Shown piece after piece: positions 41,728-51,723 of a stretch of DNA of 64,000 nucleotides. Source of the DNA: SIG452 sp045540295 (GTDB lineage Bacteria > Bacillota > Clostridia > UMGS1840); the NCBI GenBank assembly GCA_045540295.1, contig JAZQGY010000019.1, forward strand, positions 1-64,000, written 5' to 3'. Position 1 is the stretch's first letter; every line of letters starts with the position of its first letter. Under the pieces are notes generated by a model. That model saw nothing but the letters and a program-made list of their open reading frames with translations. It made no database searches and was not told the origin of the DNA. A program made the position numbers and the translations under genes.

Positions 41728-43539
41728 TTATGCTGCCGGTTCTAAAACATCCGTGGTTTCAAAATTCCCCTGAGGTTGTGCGGTTGCTTCCGGAACCGGT
41801 TCTTGAGTTGGTTCTGCGGTAACTTCCGGAACCGGTGTAGCATCCGGTGTAGCTTGGGAAATAGGATCCGGGGTTGGCGTTGTTTCCACAGTAGGAGTAG
41901 GTGTAGGTGTGGTTTCAGCAAGTTCGCCGCTTTCGCCCTCTCCGGGAGTTGGTTCCGGCGTTGCCTCCGGATTTTCTTCAGGATTTTCTTCCGGATTCTC
42001 GGTAGGAATACCGGTTTCCACCAATCCTAAATCGGAAGTTTCAATCGTTTTTGCCAAGGGAATATAGTTAGAAACACCTAAATCGTCGGTCCGTAAAACA
42101 GTTCCGTTTTCATCCTTAACAATGCGGTATGCACGCACCTTCAATCCGTCATAACCTGCCTGGGTTACTACTTCTTCTCCGGGTGCTAAGTTTTCGTTAT
42201 ATTCATATTTTACTCCGCGTGCATAAGAACCTAAATATTCAGTGGTTAATTCCACGGTATTGTTGTTTTCTTTGGTGCCCCAGATTTCAACGGTCATTAC
42301 ACCGTTGGATGCAAAGGCTTTAATTTTGATGGGGTTTTGTAAGCTATTCTGAAATTTAAAGTCAATGGAACCGTATACCACCGTAGCATCAATGCCGGAT
42401 TTTGCATAGGACACCACAAAATTATGATTTCTGCGTTCTACAATTTTTAAATCGCTGTACAACACAGCAGGATAAATGGTGGAAGAAACCTGGCAAATTC
42501 CTCCTCCGGTACCGTCAACAACTTTGTCTGCCAAAAAGATTTTTGCATCCTGGAAGCCGTTTTCATAGGAACGTTTTCCAACAACCTGATTAAATGAAAA
42601 AACATCGCCACTGTTTAACACTGTTCCGTTGACTTTCTGAGCTGCTAATTTCACGTTGTTAGACCGAGAAACTTCCCATTCTTTATAGTTGGTGGAATAG
42701 GTTGCCAAACGGTTTGGAAAAGCATCGGTAGATAAATCGTCGGTATACACTTTGGGTTTCAGCACGGTAACCGGAACAGAAAATTCCAACTCTCCACTTT
42801 CTAAAATTTCCGCTAATACTGTTTCTTCTACCGCTAAGCCAACCTGATGCGGTACAACTATTTTTTTCCCGTCCTGCTCGTCAATTCTGGCATCCATAAC
42901 CGGAGTATTAATTCCGTTGGCAATTTCCTCCGCAGTAATGGGAGTTGTTGCATCTTTTGATAACATATATTCCGCTTTCACGTTCGGGTAATCCGAAGCA
43001 ATTTCATCAAACAGCTTTGTAATGGCGTAAGTCTGAGAATCCGGACGAATCACAACATCTGCCTGATCTCCGTTTACGGTATAGTCAAAACGCTGCTCCA
43101 TTAATCCTTCTTGCTCCAGCAAGGTTGCGGTAACAGTAGCAAACATTTCCGTATCCGGATGATAGGTAACAGGCACCTCCCACCCTTGCCAACGGCACAA
43201 AAATGAATCAAAAAAATTATTTTTACCCTTAGCTAAAACATCTGCTAAGGTTTGTTCTTTATCAATCGAAAAACCGGCAGAATTTAGGTCTAAAGAAATC
43301 GTTTTGTCTGCAACCTTTACGGTTGTTGCCTTCGGCTGGGCAATCATTTCATCCAGCATGGCTGAAACTTCTGCCTCTCCTTTGCCGCCGATATGATTCC
43401 CCAGAAAGGTTACTCCGGTATTAACTGTGCCGGAAAAATACGCCTCATACACAGGTGGAATTACCAAACACAGCAACAATACTGCAAACAAAGAAACTCC
43501 TGTGATTATCATATTTTTTTTGGTAAAAAACTTTTTCAT
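41728..43539 (-). CDS. VanW-family protein with peptidoglycan-binding domain and proline-rich tail
   Basis: The 603-residue protein has an N-terminal membrane helix (about 10-30), repeat regions resembling the PG_binding_4 fold (about 45-260), a VanW domain (about 280-420, with GTGGGICQVSSTIYPA), a G5-like segment, and a low-complexity tail rich in P, E and T (about 510-590). VanW proteins are linked to the cell wall; function is unproven. I chose ATG 43539 (GAGGGA upstream) over the TTG at 43554. The tail is likely a wall-spanning spacer. Confidence 0.78.
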   Translation of the reverse strand: MKKFFTKKNMIITGVSLFAVLLLCLVIPPVYEAYFSGTVNTGVTFLGNHIGGKGEAEVSAMLDEMIAQPKATTVKVADKTISLDLNSAGFSIDKEQTLADVLAKGKNNFFDSFLCRWQGWEVPVTYHPDTEMFATVTATLLEQEGLMEQRFDYTVNGDQADVVIRPDSQTYAITKLFDEIASDYPNVKAEYMLSKDATTPITAEEIANGINTPVMDARIDEQDGKKIVVPHQVGLAVEETVLAEILESGELEFSVPVTVLKPKVYTDDLSTDAFPNRLATYSTNYKEWEVSRSNNVKLAAQKVNGTVLNSGDVFSFNQVVGKRSYENGFQDAKIFLADKVVDGTGGGICQVSSTIYPAVLYSDLKIVERRNHNFVVSYAKSGIDATVVYGSIDFKFQNSLQNPIKIKAFASNGVMTVEIWGTKENNNTVELTTEYLGSYARGVKYEYNENLAPGEEVVTQAGYDGLKVRAYRIVKDENGTVLRTDDLGVSNYIPLAKTIETSDLGLVETGIPTENPEENPEENPEATPEPTPGEGESGELAETTPTPTPTVETTPTPDPISQATPDATPVPEVTAEPTQEPVPEATAQPQGNFETTDVLEPAA

Positions 43540-43569
43540 AAGAAAATCCCTCAAATGTATTCACAAATT

Positions 43570-44793
43570 TTATTCACAAAAATAGTAGCTTTTCTGCTCA
43601 GCCGAGAGTTCATCCAATCCTGCACCCAAAGCCTGCAGCTTAATCATTGCTATTTTGCGGTTGATTTCTTCGGGCAAATAGTGCATACCCGGCATCAGTT
43701 CATCTTTATGCTCTTTTAGAAACTGTAATGCCAATGCTTGCACCGAAAAACTCATGTCCATAATTTCCGCAGGATGTCCGTCCCCTGCTGCTAAATTTAC
43801 TAATCTGCCTTCTGCCAACAGATGAACTTCGTTGCCGTTTTTTAAGGTGTAAGTTTCAATATTCTGACGAGTTTCTTGGTGAGATGTGCTTAAAGAAAGC
43901 AAATCATCTTTGTTGATTTCAACATCAAAGTGCCCTGCATTAGCTAACACGGCTCCATTTTTCATCACTTGGAAATGACGCTTTGTGATAACATCCTTGC
44001 AACCGGTTAAGGTCACAAAAATGTCGCCTAATTTTGCGGCATCGTCCATTTTCATCACAGTATGACCGTCCATGACCGCTTCGATGGCTTTGATTTCGTC
44101 AATCTCGGTAATGATTACCTTTGCGCCCAAGCCTTTGGCACGCAAAGCTGCACCACGTCCGCACCAACCGTAGCCAGCAATAACAACGGTTTTTCCAGCT
44201 ACTACCAAATTGGTAGTACGGTTGATACCATCCCAAACGGATTGACCTGTACCGTAACGGTTATCAAATAAAAACTTCATCATTGCATCGTTTGCTGCAA
44301 TAATGGGATATTTAATTTCATTTTTCTGCGCTAAGTTCTTTAAGCGGTTGACCCCGGTAGTAGTTTCTTCTGTACCACCAATCAGTTTGTCAGCAAGATG
44401 AGGCATTTTATGGTGAATAATATCGGTTAAATCACCGCCGTCATCCAAAATCAAATCAGGTCCGTCAGACAAGGATTCTTCCAGGTGACGCTGATATTCC
44501 TCCATAGAAACACCGTGTTTTGCACATACTCGAATACCGTCTGCACGAAGGGCTTCACACACATCATCCTGCGTAGATAACGGATTGCAACCGGTAGCTG
44601 TCACACACGCACCTGCATTTTTCAGCATTTTTACAAAGCAAGCCGTTTTTGCTTCTAAGTGAATACAAACTGTGATTTTGAGTCCGGAAAATACCTGTTT
44701 TTTTACAAAATCCTTTTCAATTTCTGTAAGCACGGGCATAAACCGTTTTGCCCATGCAATTTTCTTCTGACCGCTTAAAACTAAATCATTCAT
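43570..44793 (-). CDS. ahcY: Adenosylhomocysteinase
   Basis: The 407-residue enzyme splits S-adenosylhomocysteine to adenosine and homocysteine, recycling the product of methyltransferases. Motifs are TEETTTGVNRL, AANDAMMKFLFDN(R)YGTGQS, and the NAD-binding VIAGYGWCGRGAALR. It is 21 bases downstream of a purine nucleoside phosphorylase gene; the two may form a purine-salvage route. Confidence 0.94.
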   Translation of the reverse strand: MNDLVLSGQKKIAWAKRFMPVLTEIEKDFVKKQVFSGLKITVCIHLEAKTACFVKMLKNAGACVTATGCNPLSTQDDVCEALRADGIRVCAKHGVSMEEYQRHLEESLSDGPDLILDDGGDLTDIIHHKMPHLADKLIGGTEETTTGVNRLKNLAQKNEIKYPIIAANDAMMKFLFDNRYGTGQSVWDGINRTTNLVVAGKTVVIAGYGWCGRGAALRAKGLGAKVIITEIDEIKAIEAVMDGHTVMKMDDAAKLGDIFVTLTGCKDVITKRHFQVMKNGAVLANAGHFDVEINKDDLLSLSTSHQETRQNIETYTLKNGNEVHLLAEGRLVNLAAGDGHPAEIMDMSFSVQALALQFLKEHKDELMPGMHYLPEEINRKIAMIKLQALGAGLDELSAEQKSYYFCE

Positions 44794-44814
44794 AATTCTT
44801 TTCCTTTATTGTTC

Positions 44815-45627
44815 TTATATCAGGTGCACAAATTCCGTTAACACCTTCCAAAAAGTTTCGGTGGCCCGTCTTCCTTCTTCCATAACTTCCTCATGAGAAA
44901 GAGGGGTTTTAGAAATACCTGCCGCCAGGTTGGAAATCAACGAAATTCCCAAAACCTTCATGCCGCAATGATTGGCAACAATCACTTCCGGCACGGTGGA
45001 CATCCCCACCATATCCGCTCCTAAAATGCCAAGTGCACGGATTTCCGCCGGAGTTTCAAACTGAGGTCCTCCCATCATGGCATAAACACCGGTCTGATAG
45101 GTGATACCAAGCTTTTGAAATACTTCTTTGCACAAATCCCGTAATTCTTTCGAATATGCACAAGACATATCGTGAAACCGGGGACCGAAGGAATCCTCAT
45201 TAGGACCAAATAAGGGGCTTTGCAATCCCAGTTTAATATGGTCGGAAATGACCACCAAGTCTCCCGGGTGGAAATTGGGGTTGATGCCACCTGCAGCGTT
45301 GGTGAGAATTAAATTTTCTACACCGAGAAGTTTTAACACTCGCACATAAAAGGTTGCTTCCCCCATGGTATAACCTTCGTAGAAATGAAACCGACCGGAC
45401 ATAAAAATCACATTTTTACCATCCAGTTGGGCAAAAACCATTTCCCCACGGTGTCCCGGTACCGTAGAAATCGGAAAACCGGGAATATCCCCGTAGGATA
45501 CTGTCAGTTTATTGGGTAATTTGTCGATTAAATTGCCGTAACCGGAGCCTAATACCACACAGGTATCATAGGCTCCGCGTATCTTTTCCTGTAAGAAAGC
45601 TGCCGCTTTCTGATAATCAGTCATCAT
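44815..45627 (-). CDS. punA: Purine-nucleoside phosphorylase (trimeric type)
   Basis: This 270-residue enzyme cleaves inosine and guanosine with phosphate. Motifs are VLGSGYGNL (phosphate site), GRFHFYEGYTMGEAT, LTNAAGGINPNFHPGDLV and the purine-site GADMVGMSTVPEVIVANH. Its length and motifs fit the trimeric class rather than the hexameric DeoD class. Confidence 0.93.
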   Translation of the reverse strand: MMTDYQKAAAFLQEKIRGAYDTCVVLGSGYGNLIDKLPNKLTVSYGDIPGFPISTVPGHRGEMVFAQLDGKNVIFMSGRFHFYEGYTMGEATFYVRVLKLLGVENLILTNAAGGINPNFHPGDLVVISDHIKLGLQSPLFGPNEDSFGPRFHDMSCAYSKELRDLCKEVFQKLGITYQTGVYAMMGGPQFETPAEIRALGILGADMVGMSTVPEVIVANHCGMKVLGISLISNLAAGISKTPLSHEEVMEEGRRATETFWKVLTEFVHLI

Positions 45628-45638
45628 AAAGACCTCGT

Positions 45639-48600
45639 TTATTTAAAGTAAGCCACACCGGATTCAAAGAGTTTCATATCGAAGGAGCCATCAATGTTTT
45701 TGTACAGGCTGTCAGCAATACGTTCGGAGTGACCCATTTTACCGAAGATTCTGCCGTCTTTAGAGGTGATACCTTCAATAGAGCATAAAGAACCGTTGGG
45801 ATTGTATTTAGGATCATATGTGGGATTTCCGTTGGGGTCTACATACTGAGTTGCGACCTGACCGTTTTTAATGAGTTCCTCCAAAACAGCTTTAGGTGCG
45901 GTAAATCTGCCTTCCCCGTGAGAAATTGCAGTTTTATACACATCCCCTACCTTGGTATTTGCTAACCAGGGAGACAGATTAGATGTCACTTTTACGTCCA
46001 CCATTGTGGAAATATGACGCGGAATGGTATTGAAGGTCAGTGTAGGCCAATTTTCGTTGGGCTCTAATATATCGCCGTACGGAACCAGACCCAATTTGAT
46101 TAATGCCTGGAAGCCGTTACAAATGCCCAACATCAAACCGTCTCTCTGATACAGAAGCTTGTGAATAGCTTCTTTAATTTTCGGGTTACGGAGTACTGCA
46201 GAAATAAATTTACCGCTTCCGTCCGGTTCATCGCCGCCGGAGAATCCGCCGGGAATCATCATAATCTGAGATCTTTCAATCGCGGATGCCATAGCATTTA
46301 CCGAATCCTCTAACATGGAAACCGTCAGGTTTTTAAATACCATAATTTCCGGTTCTGCTCCCGCTTTTTCAAAACGTCTTGCAGAATCGTATTCACAGTT
46401 GGAACCCGGAAATACGGGAATTAACACCTTGGGTTTTGCCACTTTCACTGAAGAAGTCACGATATTTGCAGTTTTGTATTCGCAATCTGCAATTTCACCG
46501 GAAATTTCGTCTGCATAAGGCGGATATACCTTTGCCAAGGGTTTTTCAAAGGTGTCAGACAGCTGGGCTATGGAGTATTCCTTGCCTGCCATAACAATCA
46601 CTTCTGAACCGTTGGTAGTACCAACTAATTCTAAGTCCAGTTCTTTTTCGGCTTCCACCACAAAAGAGCCGTACATTTTGTCAAACAAACCATCATTTTT
46701 CGCAAAGGTGAAACCGATTCGGTTCCCTAAAACCATTTTGGTAACAGCTTCTGCAATACCGCCATAAGAAATAGCAGATGCGGAAATTACGGTGCCGTTT
46801 TCTAAGTTTTCTTCTAACCAGTGGATGTTGGAAAGAAATTTATCCATATCAAGCAAACCGTTTTCCAAAATGGGAGTTTCCAAAAGATATACCTTAGAAG
46901 TGTTCTTTTTCATTTCCCGGGAAATAATATTTTTGGTGGAGACAGGAGCAATCGCAAAAGAAACCAAGGTAGGCGGAACATCCATATCGTTAAAGGAGCC
47001 TGACATGGAGTCCTTACCGCCGATTGCTGCAATTTTAAGCATCTTCTGTGCATGGTATGCCCCGAGCAGAGCCGCAAAGGGTTTTCCCCAACGAGTGGGT
47101 TCTTCTCTTAAGCGTTCAAAGTATTCCTGGAAGGTTAAATAAGTGTCGGAAAGTTTAGCACCTGCTGCAATGATTCTTGCCACAGATTCGATCACTGCAT
47201 AGTATGCACCGTGGAAAGTGGATGCAGAAGACAGTTTGGAATTATAGCCGTAGCTCATCACGGTGGCGGTGGTGGTATCGCCGTACTCCACAGGGATTTT
47301 TGCCGCCATAACATCTTCGGGAGTCAATTCATATTTTCCGCCGAAGGGCATCAGCACGGTTGCCGCACCAATGGTGGAGTCAAAGTTTTCAATTAAGCCC
47401 TTCTGAGAGCAGATATTTAAGTCAGAGAGCATTTCCGTAAGATCGGAAAATTCTCCGCACAATGCATTTTTCAGTTCAATTTTGGGAACAGTAACCTTCG
47501 CCTGTTTGGAAGCACCGTTGGAATTTAAGAAGGTTCTGGACAGATTTACAATTTTCTTGCCTCTCCAAAACATTTCCAAGCGATTGGTGTCGGTAACATC
47601 GGCAACTAAGGTTGCTTCTAAGTTTTCTTCGTTTGCATAAGCAATGAACTTATCAGCATCTTGTGCTGCAACTACCACAGCCATACGTTCCTGAGACTCA
47701 GAAATTGCCAATTCGGTTCCATCTAAGCCTTCATATTTTTTGGGAACTTTATCTAACTGAATCACCAGACCGTCACAAAGTTCACCAATGGCAACGGACA
47801 CACCACCTGCGCCAAAGTCATTACAACGTTTGATTAAAGTGGTAACTTCTTTCTTTCTCATCAAGCGCTGAATCTTACGTTCTTCCGGCGGATTCCCTTT
47901 CTGTACTTCTGCACCGCAGGATTCCAGCGATTCCATCGTGTGTGCCTTAGAGGAACCGGTTGCACCGCCGCAACCGTCGCGGCCGGTTCTGCCGCCAAGT
48001 AATATAATTTTGTCACCCGGTTGAGGACGTTCTCTTACCACATTTGCTTTGGGAACAGCACCCACAACGGCACCAATTTCCAAACGCTTTGCAACATAGC
48101 CTTCGTCATAAACTTCCCGCACCAAACCTGTTGCCAAACCAATCTGGTTACCGTAGGAGCTATAACCTTTTGCTGCAACTTTAGAGATTTTTCTCTGAGG
48201 TAATTTTCCGGGCAGAGTTTCTTTTAAAGATTTTCTTGGGTCACCGCTACCGGTAATACGCATCGCTTGGTATACATAGGAACGACCGGACAGCGGGTCA
48301 CGAATTGCACCGCCCAAGCAAGTTGCCGCACCACCGAAGGGTTCAATTTCAGTGGGATGGTTATGAGTTTCGTTTTTAAACATAATGAGGTAAGCTTCTC
48401 TTTTGCCGTTGACTTCAGCCTCTACCTCAATGGAACAAGCATTAATTTCTTCCGATTCGTCAAGGTTTTTGAGATAACCCATTTTCTTCAGTTCTTTTGC
48501 TGCGATGGTAGCAATGTCCATTAAGCAAATCGGTTTCTCGCTTCTGCCTAAAGAAATTCTGGCGTTGCAATAGTCCTTGTAAACTTCGTTTACCAATTCA

Positions 48601-49322
48601 TCTTCTACACGGATATTGGTCAGATGTGTGGCAAAAGTAGTGTGACGGCAATGGTCAGACCAGTAGGTATCAATCATACGAAGTTCTGTGAGAGACGGGT
48701 CTCTTTGTTCTTCCTCTTTAAAATATTTCTGACAGAAAGAAATATCGTCAAAATCCATAGCAAAACCATAGTCAGAAAGCATCTGTTTCAAAGCAGCTGC
48801 GTCTGCCGAAATAAAGCCGTCAATCACGGCAACATCGTCAGGTTCGGTTATTGCATCCATCAGGCTGATGGGTTTTTCGGCTTTTGCTTCTCTTGCCTCC
48901 ACAGGGTTAATGAGATATTTTTTAATTTCTTCTAATTTTTCATCGGACACATCCCCCAGGAAAGCATACACGGTTGCAGTTTTTACAACCGGACGTTCTT
49001 TCCCGGTAATAACCTGCACACACTGTGCGGCAGAGTCCGCTCTTTGGTCATACTGACCTGGCAGATACTCTGTGACAAATGTTTTTGCATCGCCTAAATC
49101 CACACATTCGTCATACACGTCATCCTGCATAGGTTCAGAGAAGATAACGTACTTCGCTTTTTCATACTCTTCTTTGGTGATGCCACAAATATCGTAACGA
49201 ACCAACACACGAACCTTGGTAAGTTCTTTGATGTTTAAGTTTTCTCTTAAGTCTTTGCAAACAGATTTTGCAGCAATATCAAAACCGTCCTTTTTTTCTG
49301 CATAAATTCTGAAAATTTCCAT
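45639..49322 (-). CDS. purL: Phosphoribosylformylglycinamidine synthase, fused large form
   Basis: The 1227-residue enzyme makes FGAM, the fourth step of purine synthesis. It joins the synthetase part (with SDHCRHTTFATH and FKNETHNHPTEIEPFGGAAT) to a C-terminal glutamine amidotransferase (VLIPVFPGSNCEYD, catalytic cysteine in LGICNGFQ). Other organisms split this into purL, purQ and purS. No other pur genes are adjacent, so purine synthesis genes are dispersed. Confidence 0.95.
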   Translation of the reverse strand: MEIFRIYAEKKDGFDIAAKSVCKDLRENLNIKELTKVRVLVRYDICGITKEEYEKAKYVIFSEPMQDDVYDECVDLGDAKTFVTEYLPGQYDQRADSAAQCVQVITGKERPVVKTATVYAFLGDVSDEKLEEIKKYLINPVEAREAKAEKPISLMDAITEPDDVAVIDGFISADAAALKQMLSDYGFAMDFDDISFCQKYFKEEEQRDPSLTELRMIDTYWSDHCRHTTFATHLTNIRVEDELVNEVYKDYCNARISLGRSEKPICLMDIATIAAKELKKMGYLKNLDESEEINACSIEVEAEVNGKREAYLIMFKNETHNHPTEIEPFGGAATCLGGAIRDPLSGRSYVYQAMRITGSGDPRKSLKETLPGKLPQRKISKVAAKGYSSYGNQIGLATGLVREVYDEGYVAKRLEIGAVVGAVPKANVVRERPQPGDKIILLGGRTGRDGCGGATGSSKAHTMESLESCGAEVQKGNPPEERKIQRLMRKKEVTTLIKRCNDFGAGGVSVAIGELCDGLVIQLDKVPKKYEGLDGTELAISESQERMAVVVAAQDADKFIAYANEENLEATLVADVTDTNRLEMFWRGKKIVNLSRTFLNSNGASKQAKVTVPKIELKNALCGEFSDLTEMLSDLNICSQKGLIENFDSTIGAATVLMPFGGKYELTPEDVMAAKIPVEYGDTTTATVMSYGYNSKLSSASTFHGAYYAVIESVARIIAAGAKLSDTYLTFQEYFERLREEPTRWGKPFAALLGAYHAQKMLKIAAIGGKDSMSGSFNDMDVPPTLVSFAIAPVSTKNIISREMKKNTSKVYLLETPILENGLLDMDKFLSNIHWLEENLENGTVISASAISYGGIAEAVTKMVLGNRIGFTFAKNDGLFDKMYGSFVVEAEKELDLELVGTTNGSEVIVMAGKEYSIAQLSDTFEKPLAKVYPPYADEISGEIADCEYKTANIVTSSVKVAKPKVLIPVFPGSNCEYDSARRFEKAGAEPEIMVFKNLTVSMLEDSVNAMASAIERSQIMMIPGGFSGGDEPDGSGKFISAVLRNPKIKEAIHKLLYQRDGLMLGICNGFQALIKLGLVPYGDILEPNENWPTLTFNTIPRHISTMVDVKVTSNLSPWLANTKVGDVYKTAISHGEGRFTAPKAVLEELIKNGQVATQYVDPNGNPTYDPKYNPNGSLCSIEGITSKDGRIFGKMGHSERIADSLYKNIDGSFDMKLFESGVAYFK

Positions 49323-49350
49323 AATCTGACTCCTGCTATATATATCCTTT

Positions 49351-50106
49351 CTATTGTTCTTTTGCCACTTGATTCTTTAAACTCTGCAGATACGCCTCCA
49401 CCGCACCTCTGCGGATGGTGGTCACCCCGGAGAAATCCTGATTCAAAGATTCCTCAAGCATTTCAATCGCTTTTTCGTATTCTCCTGTTTTTTCTAAAAC
49501 ACAGGCGTAATTGTAATACGCTTCCGGAAAGTTGGGGTTTTTGCCTATCAAAGCAGAATAAATTTCTTTAGCTTTATCATAATCTCCTTTTCTAAAGAGA
49601 TACAATCCGTAGTTATCGCAAATCACGGTATGATCCGGATTATACCGATAAGCTTCTTCGTTTACCTTTTCGGCATACTCAGCGTCTTCGGTAAGAATTG
49701 CCATGTACCCGTAGGTCGCATAAAAGTTGCTGTTTACATAGCCGCTTGCTTTGATGGCTTCTAAAATTTCTTTGGCTTCTAAAATCTCTCTGTTCTGCAA
49801 AGCAATAATTGCCATCATGCATCGTGCCTGCCCTTTTACTGCCGGCTTCGCTTTAGCATCCATCAGCAGAAGATTCAGAATTTTTTTTGCTTCCCGTTCT
49901 TCGCCGTATTTCAGTTCAGCATACGCCACCTGAATTCTTTGAGCAGGGGTTAAACCTTGCTGATAAGCTTTTCTGAGTTGTTCCATCCCCGTTGTGGTAT
50001 CTCCGGAGAGCACCTCACGCACACCTTTTCGATACGGAATGAGGGAACGCTTTTTAAACAGATAAAACACAATAACAGAAAAAAGTATGAAACTAAGAAA
50101 AGGCAT
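49351..50106 (-). CDS. TPR-repeat membrane-anchored protein
   Basis: The 251-residue protein has one N-terminal membrane helix (about 2-16) and several tetratricopeptide repeats (about 30-240; for example NPNFPEAYYNYACVLEKTGE). It should act as an adaptor at the membrane. No partner can be named. It lies between asnS and purL. Confidence 0.75.
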   Translation of the reverse strand: MPFLSFILFSVIVFYLFKKRSLIPYRKGVREVLSGDTTTGMEQLRKAYQQGLTPAQRIQVAYAELKYGEEREAKKILNLLLMDAKAKPAVKGQARCMMAIIALQNREILEAKEILEAIKASGYVNSNFYATYGYMAILTEDAEYAEKVNEEAYRYNPDHTVICDNYGLYLFRKGDYDKAKEIYSALIGKNPNFPEAYYNYACVLEKTGEYEKAIEMLEESLNQDFSGVTTIRRGAVEAYLQSLKNQVAKEQ

Positions 50107-50136
50107 TACTTCTCCATCCTTCCTTGTAGGGTATTT

Positions 50137-51528
50137 TTAGAATTCAGCGGTACCTACTGTTCTGGGGAACGGAAGCACATCACGAATGTTGGACATACCG
50201 GTGATATACATGATTGCACGCTCAAATCCCAGACCGTAACCTGCATGTTTGTTGGAACCGTATTTTCTTAAGTCCAGATAGAAACCGTAATCTTCTTCGT
50301 TTAATCCCATTTCTTTCATACGTTCCAAAAGAACGTCCATTCTTTCTTCTCTCTGGCTACCGCCGATAATTTCGCCAACACCGGGAACCAGACAGTCCAT
50401 CGCAGCAACGGTTTTACCGTCATCATTCAAACGCATATAGAACGCTTTGATATCCTTGGGATAGTCGGTCACGAAAATCGGTTTCTTAAACACGGTTTCG
50501 GTTAAATAACGCTCGTGTTCCGTCTGTAAATCAATTCCCCATTTAACGGGATACTCAAATTTTTCGCCACAATTTTCTAAAATTTCAACTGCTTCGGTGT
50601 AGGTCACTCTGCCGAAATCGGAATTTGCCACAAAGTTCAACCGTTCCAAAAGGGTCTTATCCACAAAGTTGTTGAAAAACTCCATTTCTTCAGGAGCATT
50701 TTCTAAAACATAACGGATAATGTACTTAAGCATTGCTTCCGCCAATTCCATATCGTCATTTAAATCTGCAAATGCAATTTCAGGCTCAATCATCCAAAAT
50801 TCTGCGGCATGACGGCTGGTGTTGGAATTTTCTGCACGGAAGGTAGGACCAAAGGTGTACACTTTCTTAAATGCCATTGCATAAGTTTCCACGTTTAACT
50901 GACCGGAAACGGTTAAGTTGGTAGATTTTCCGAAAAAGTCTTCAGAAAAATCAACTTTGCCATCTTCTGTGGGTAAGTTATTTAAATCCAAGGTGGTTAC
51001 ACGAAACATTTCCCCTGCACCTTCGCAGTCACTGCCGGTGATAATAGGAGTATGCACATACACAAAACCACGTTCATTAAAGAACTGATGAATTGCAAAC
51101 GCAACCATGGAACGGATACGGAATACTGCAGAAAACAGATTGGAACGGGGACGTAAGTGTGCAATCTGACGAAGATATTCCACACTGTGACGTTTTTTCT
51201 GCAAAGGATAATCAGGAGTAGAAGTTCCTTCAATAATGATTTCTTCTGCTTGAATTTCAAAGGGCTGTTTGGATTCGGGAGTTTCCAACAGGATTCCTCT
51301 CACTCTTAAAGCTGCACCAACATTTAATGCAGCAATTTCAGCATAGTTATCCAGTTTTTCCTGGCTGAAAACGATCTGAATATTTTTGAAAAATGTACCG
51401 TCGTTTAATTCAATAAAGCCGAAAGCTTTGGAATCACGAATCGTTCTTACCCAACCGGTAACAAACACTTCCTGATTGTCTAATGATGTGTGTGTTTTGT
51501 AAAGTTCTTTAATTTCTGTGGTACGCAT
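50137..51528 (-). CDS. asnS: Asparaginyl-tRNA synthetase
   Basis: The 463-residue class IIb enzyme charges tRNA-Asn. It has an N-terminal OB anticodon-binding domain (VFVTGWVRTIRDSKAFGF) and a catalytic core with motif 2 (FRAENSNTSRHAAEFWMIEPE region) and motif 3 (GYGLGFERAIMY). The C-terminal FPRTVGTAEF is typical. I saw no T-box leader in the short space upstream. Confidence 0.95.
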   Translation of the reverse strand: MRTTEIKELYKTHTSLDNQEVFVTGWVRTIRDSKAFGFIELNDGTFFKNIQIVFSQEKLDNYAEIAALNVGAALRVRGILLETPESKQPFEIQAEEIIIEGTSTPDYPLQKKRHSVEYLRQIAHLRPRSNLFSAVFRIRSMVAFAIHQFFNERGFVYVHTPIITGSDCEGAGEMFRVTTLDLNNLPTEDGKVDFSEDFFGKSTNLTVSGQLNVETYAMAFKKVYTFGPTFRAENSNTSRHAAEFWMIEPEIAFADLNDDMELAEAMLKYIIRYVLENAPEEMEFFNNFVDKTLLERLNFVANSDFGRVTYTEAVEILENCGEKFEYPVKWGIDLQTEHERYLTETVFKKPIFVTDYPKDIKAFYMRLNDDGKTVAAMDCLVPGVGEIIGGSQREERMDVLLERMKEMGLNEEDYGFYLDLRKYGSNKHAGYGLGFERAIMYITGMSNIRDVLPFPRTVGTAEF

Positions 51529-51723
51529 GGTCTTCCTCCATATCTATTCTTTTTTCATAACAAGACTGGTTTGGATTTGGTATATAATTATATCAATCCA
51601 TAAAGTGATATTTTATTATAACATAATAAAATCGTAAAAGGAAGTCTTTTTTGCAATTTTTTTTAATTTTTTGCATATTTTTTTCGAATTTTTTCAAAAT
51701 AAACAAAAAAGGGGGTATTTTTT
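51529..51723. promoter_or_regulatory. Divergent AT-rich control region, asnS and gerA
   Basis: This gap separates minus-strand asnS from plus-strand gerA. On the plus strand CATAATA (51622-51628) matches the sigma-G -10 pattern, and CCATA lies 19 bases upstream, a weak -35 with spacing off by one. On the minus strand TATAAT boxes exist without a good -35. Sporulation control of gerA is expected from the family; the promoter call is tentative. Confidence 0.3.

Noticed and set aside
41860..42000. Short repeats resembling an array
   Set aside because: They are codon-level repeats in the low-complexity tail of the VanW protein, not a CRISPR array.
46315..47142. Several plus-strand frames within purL
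   Set aside because: Shadow frames opposite a well-conserved gene.
51541..51640. T-box leader for asnS
   Set aside because: The space is too short and no T-box core or terminator-antiterminator pair was seen.
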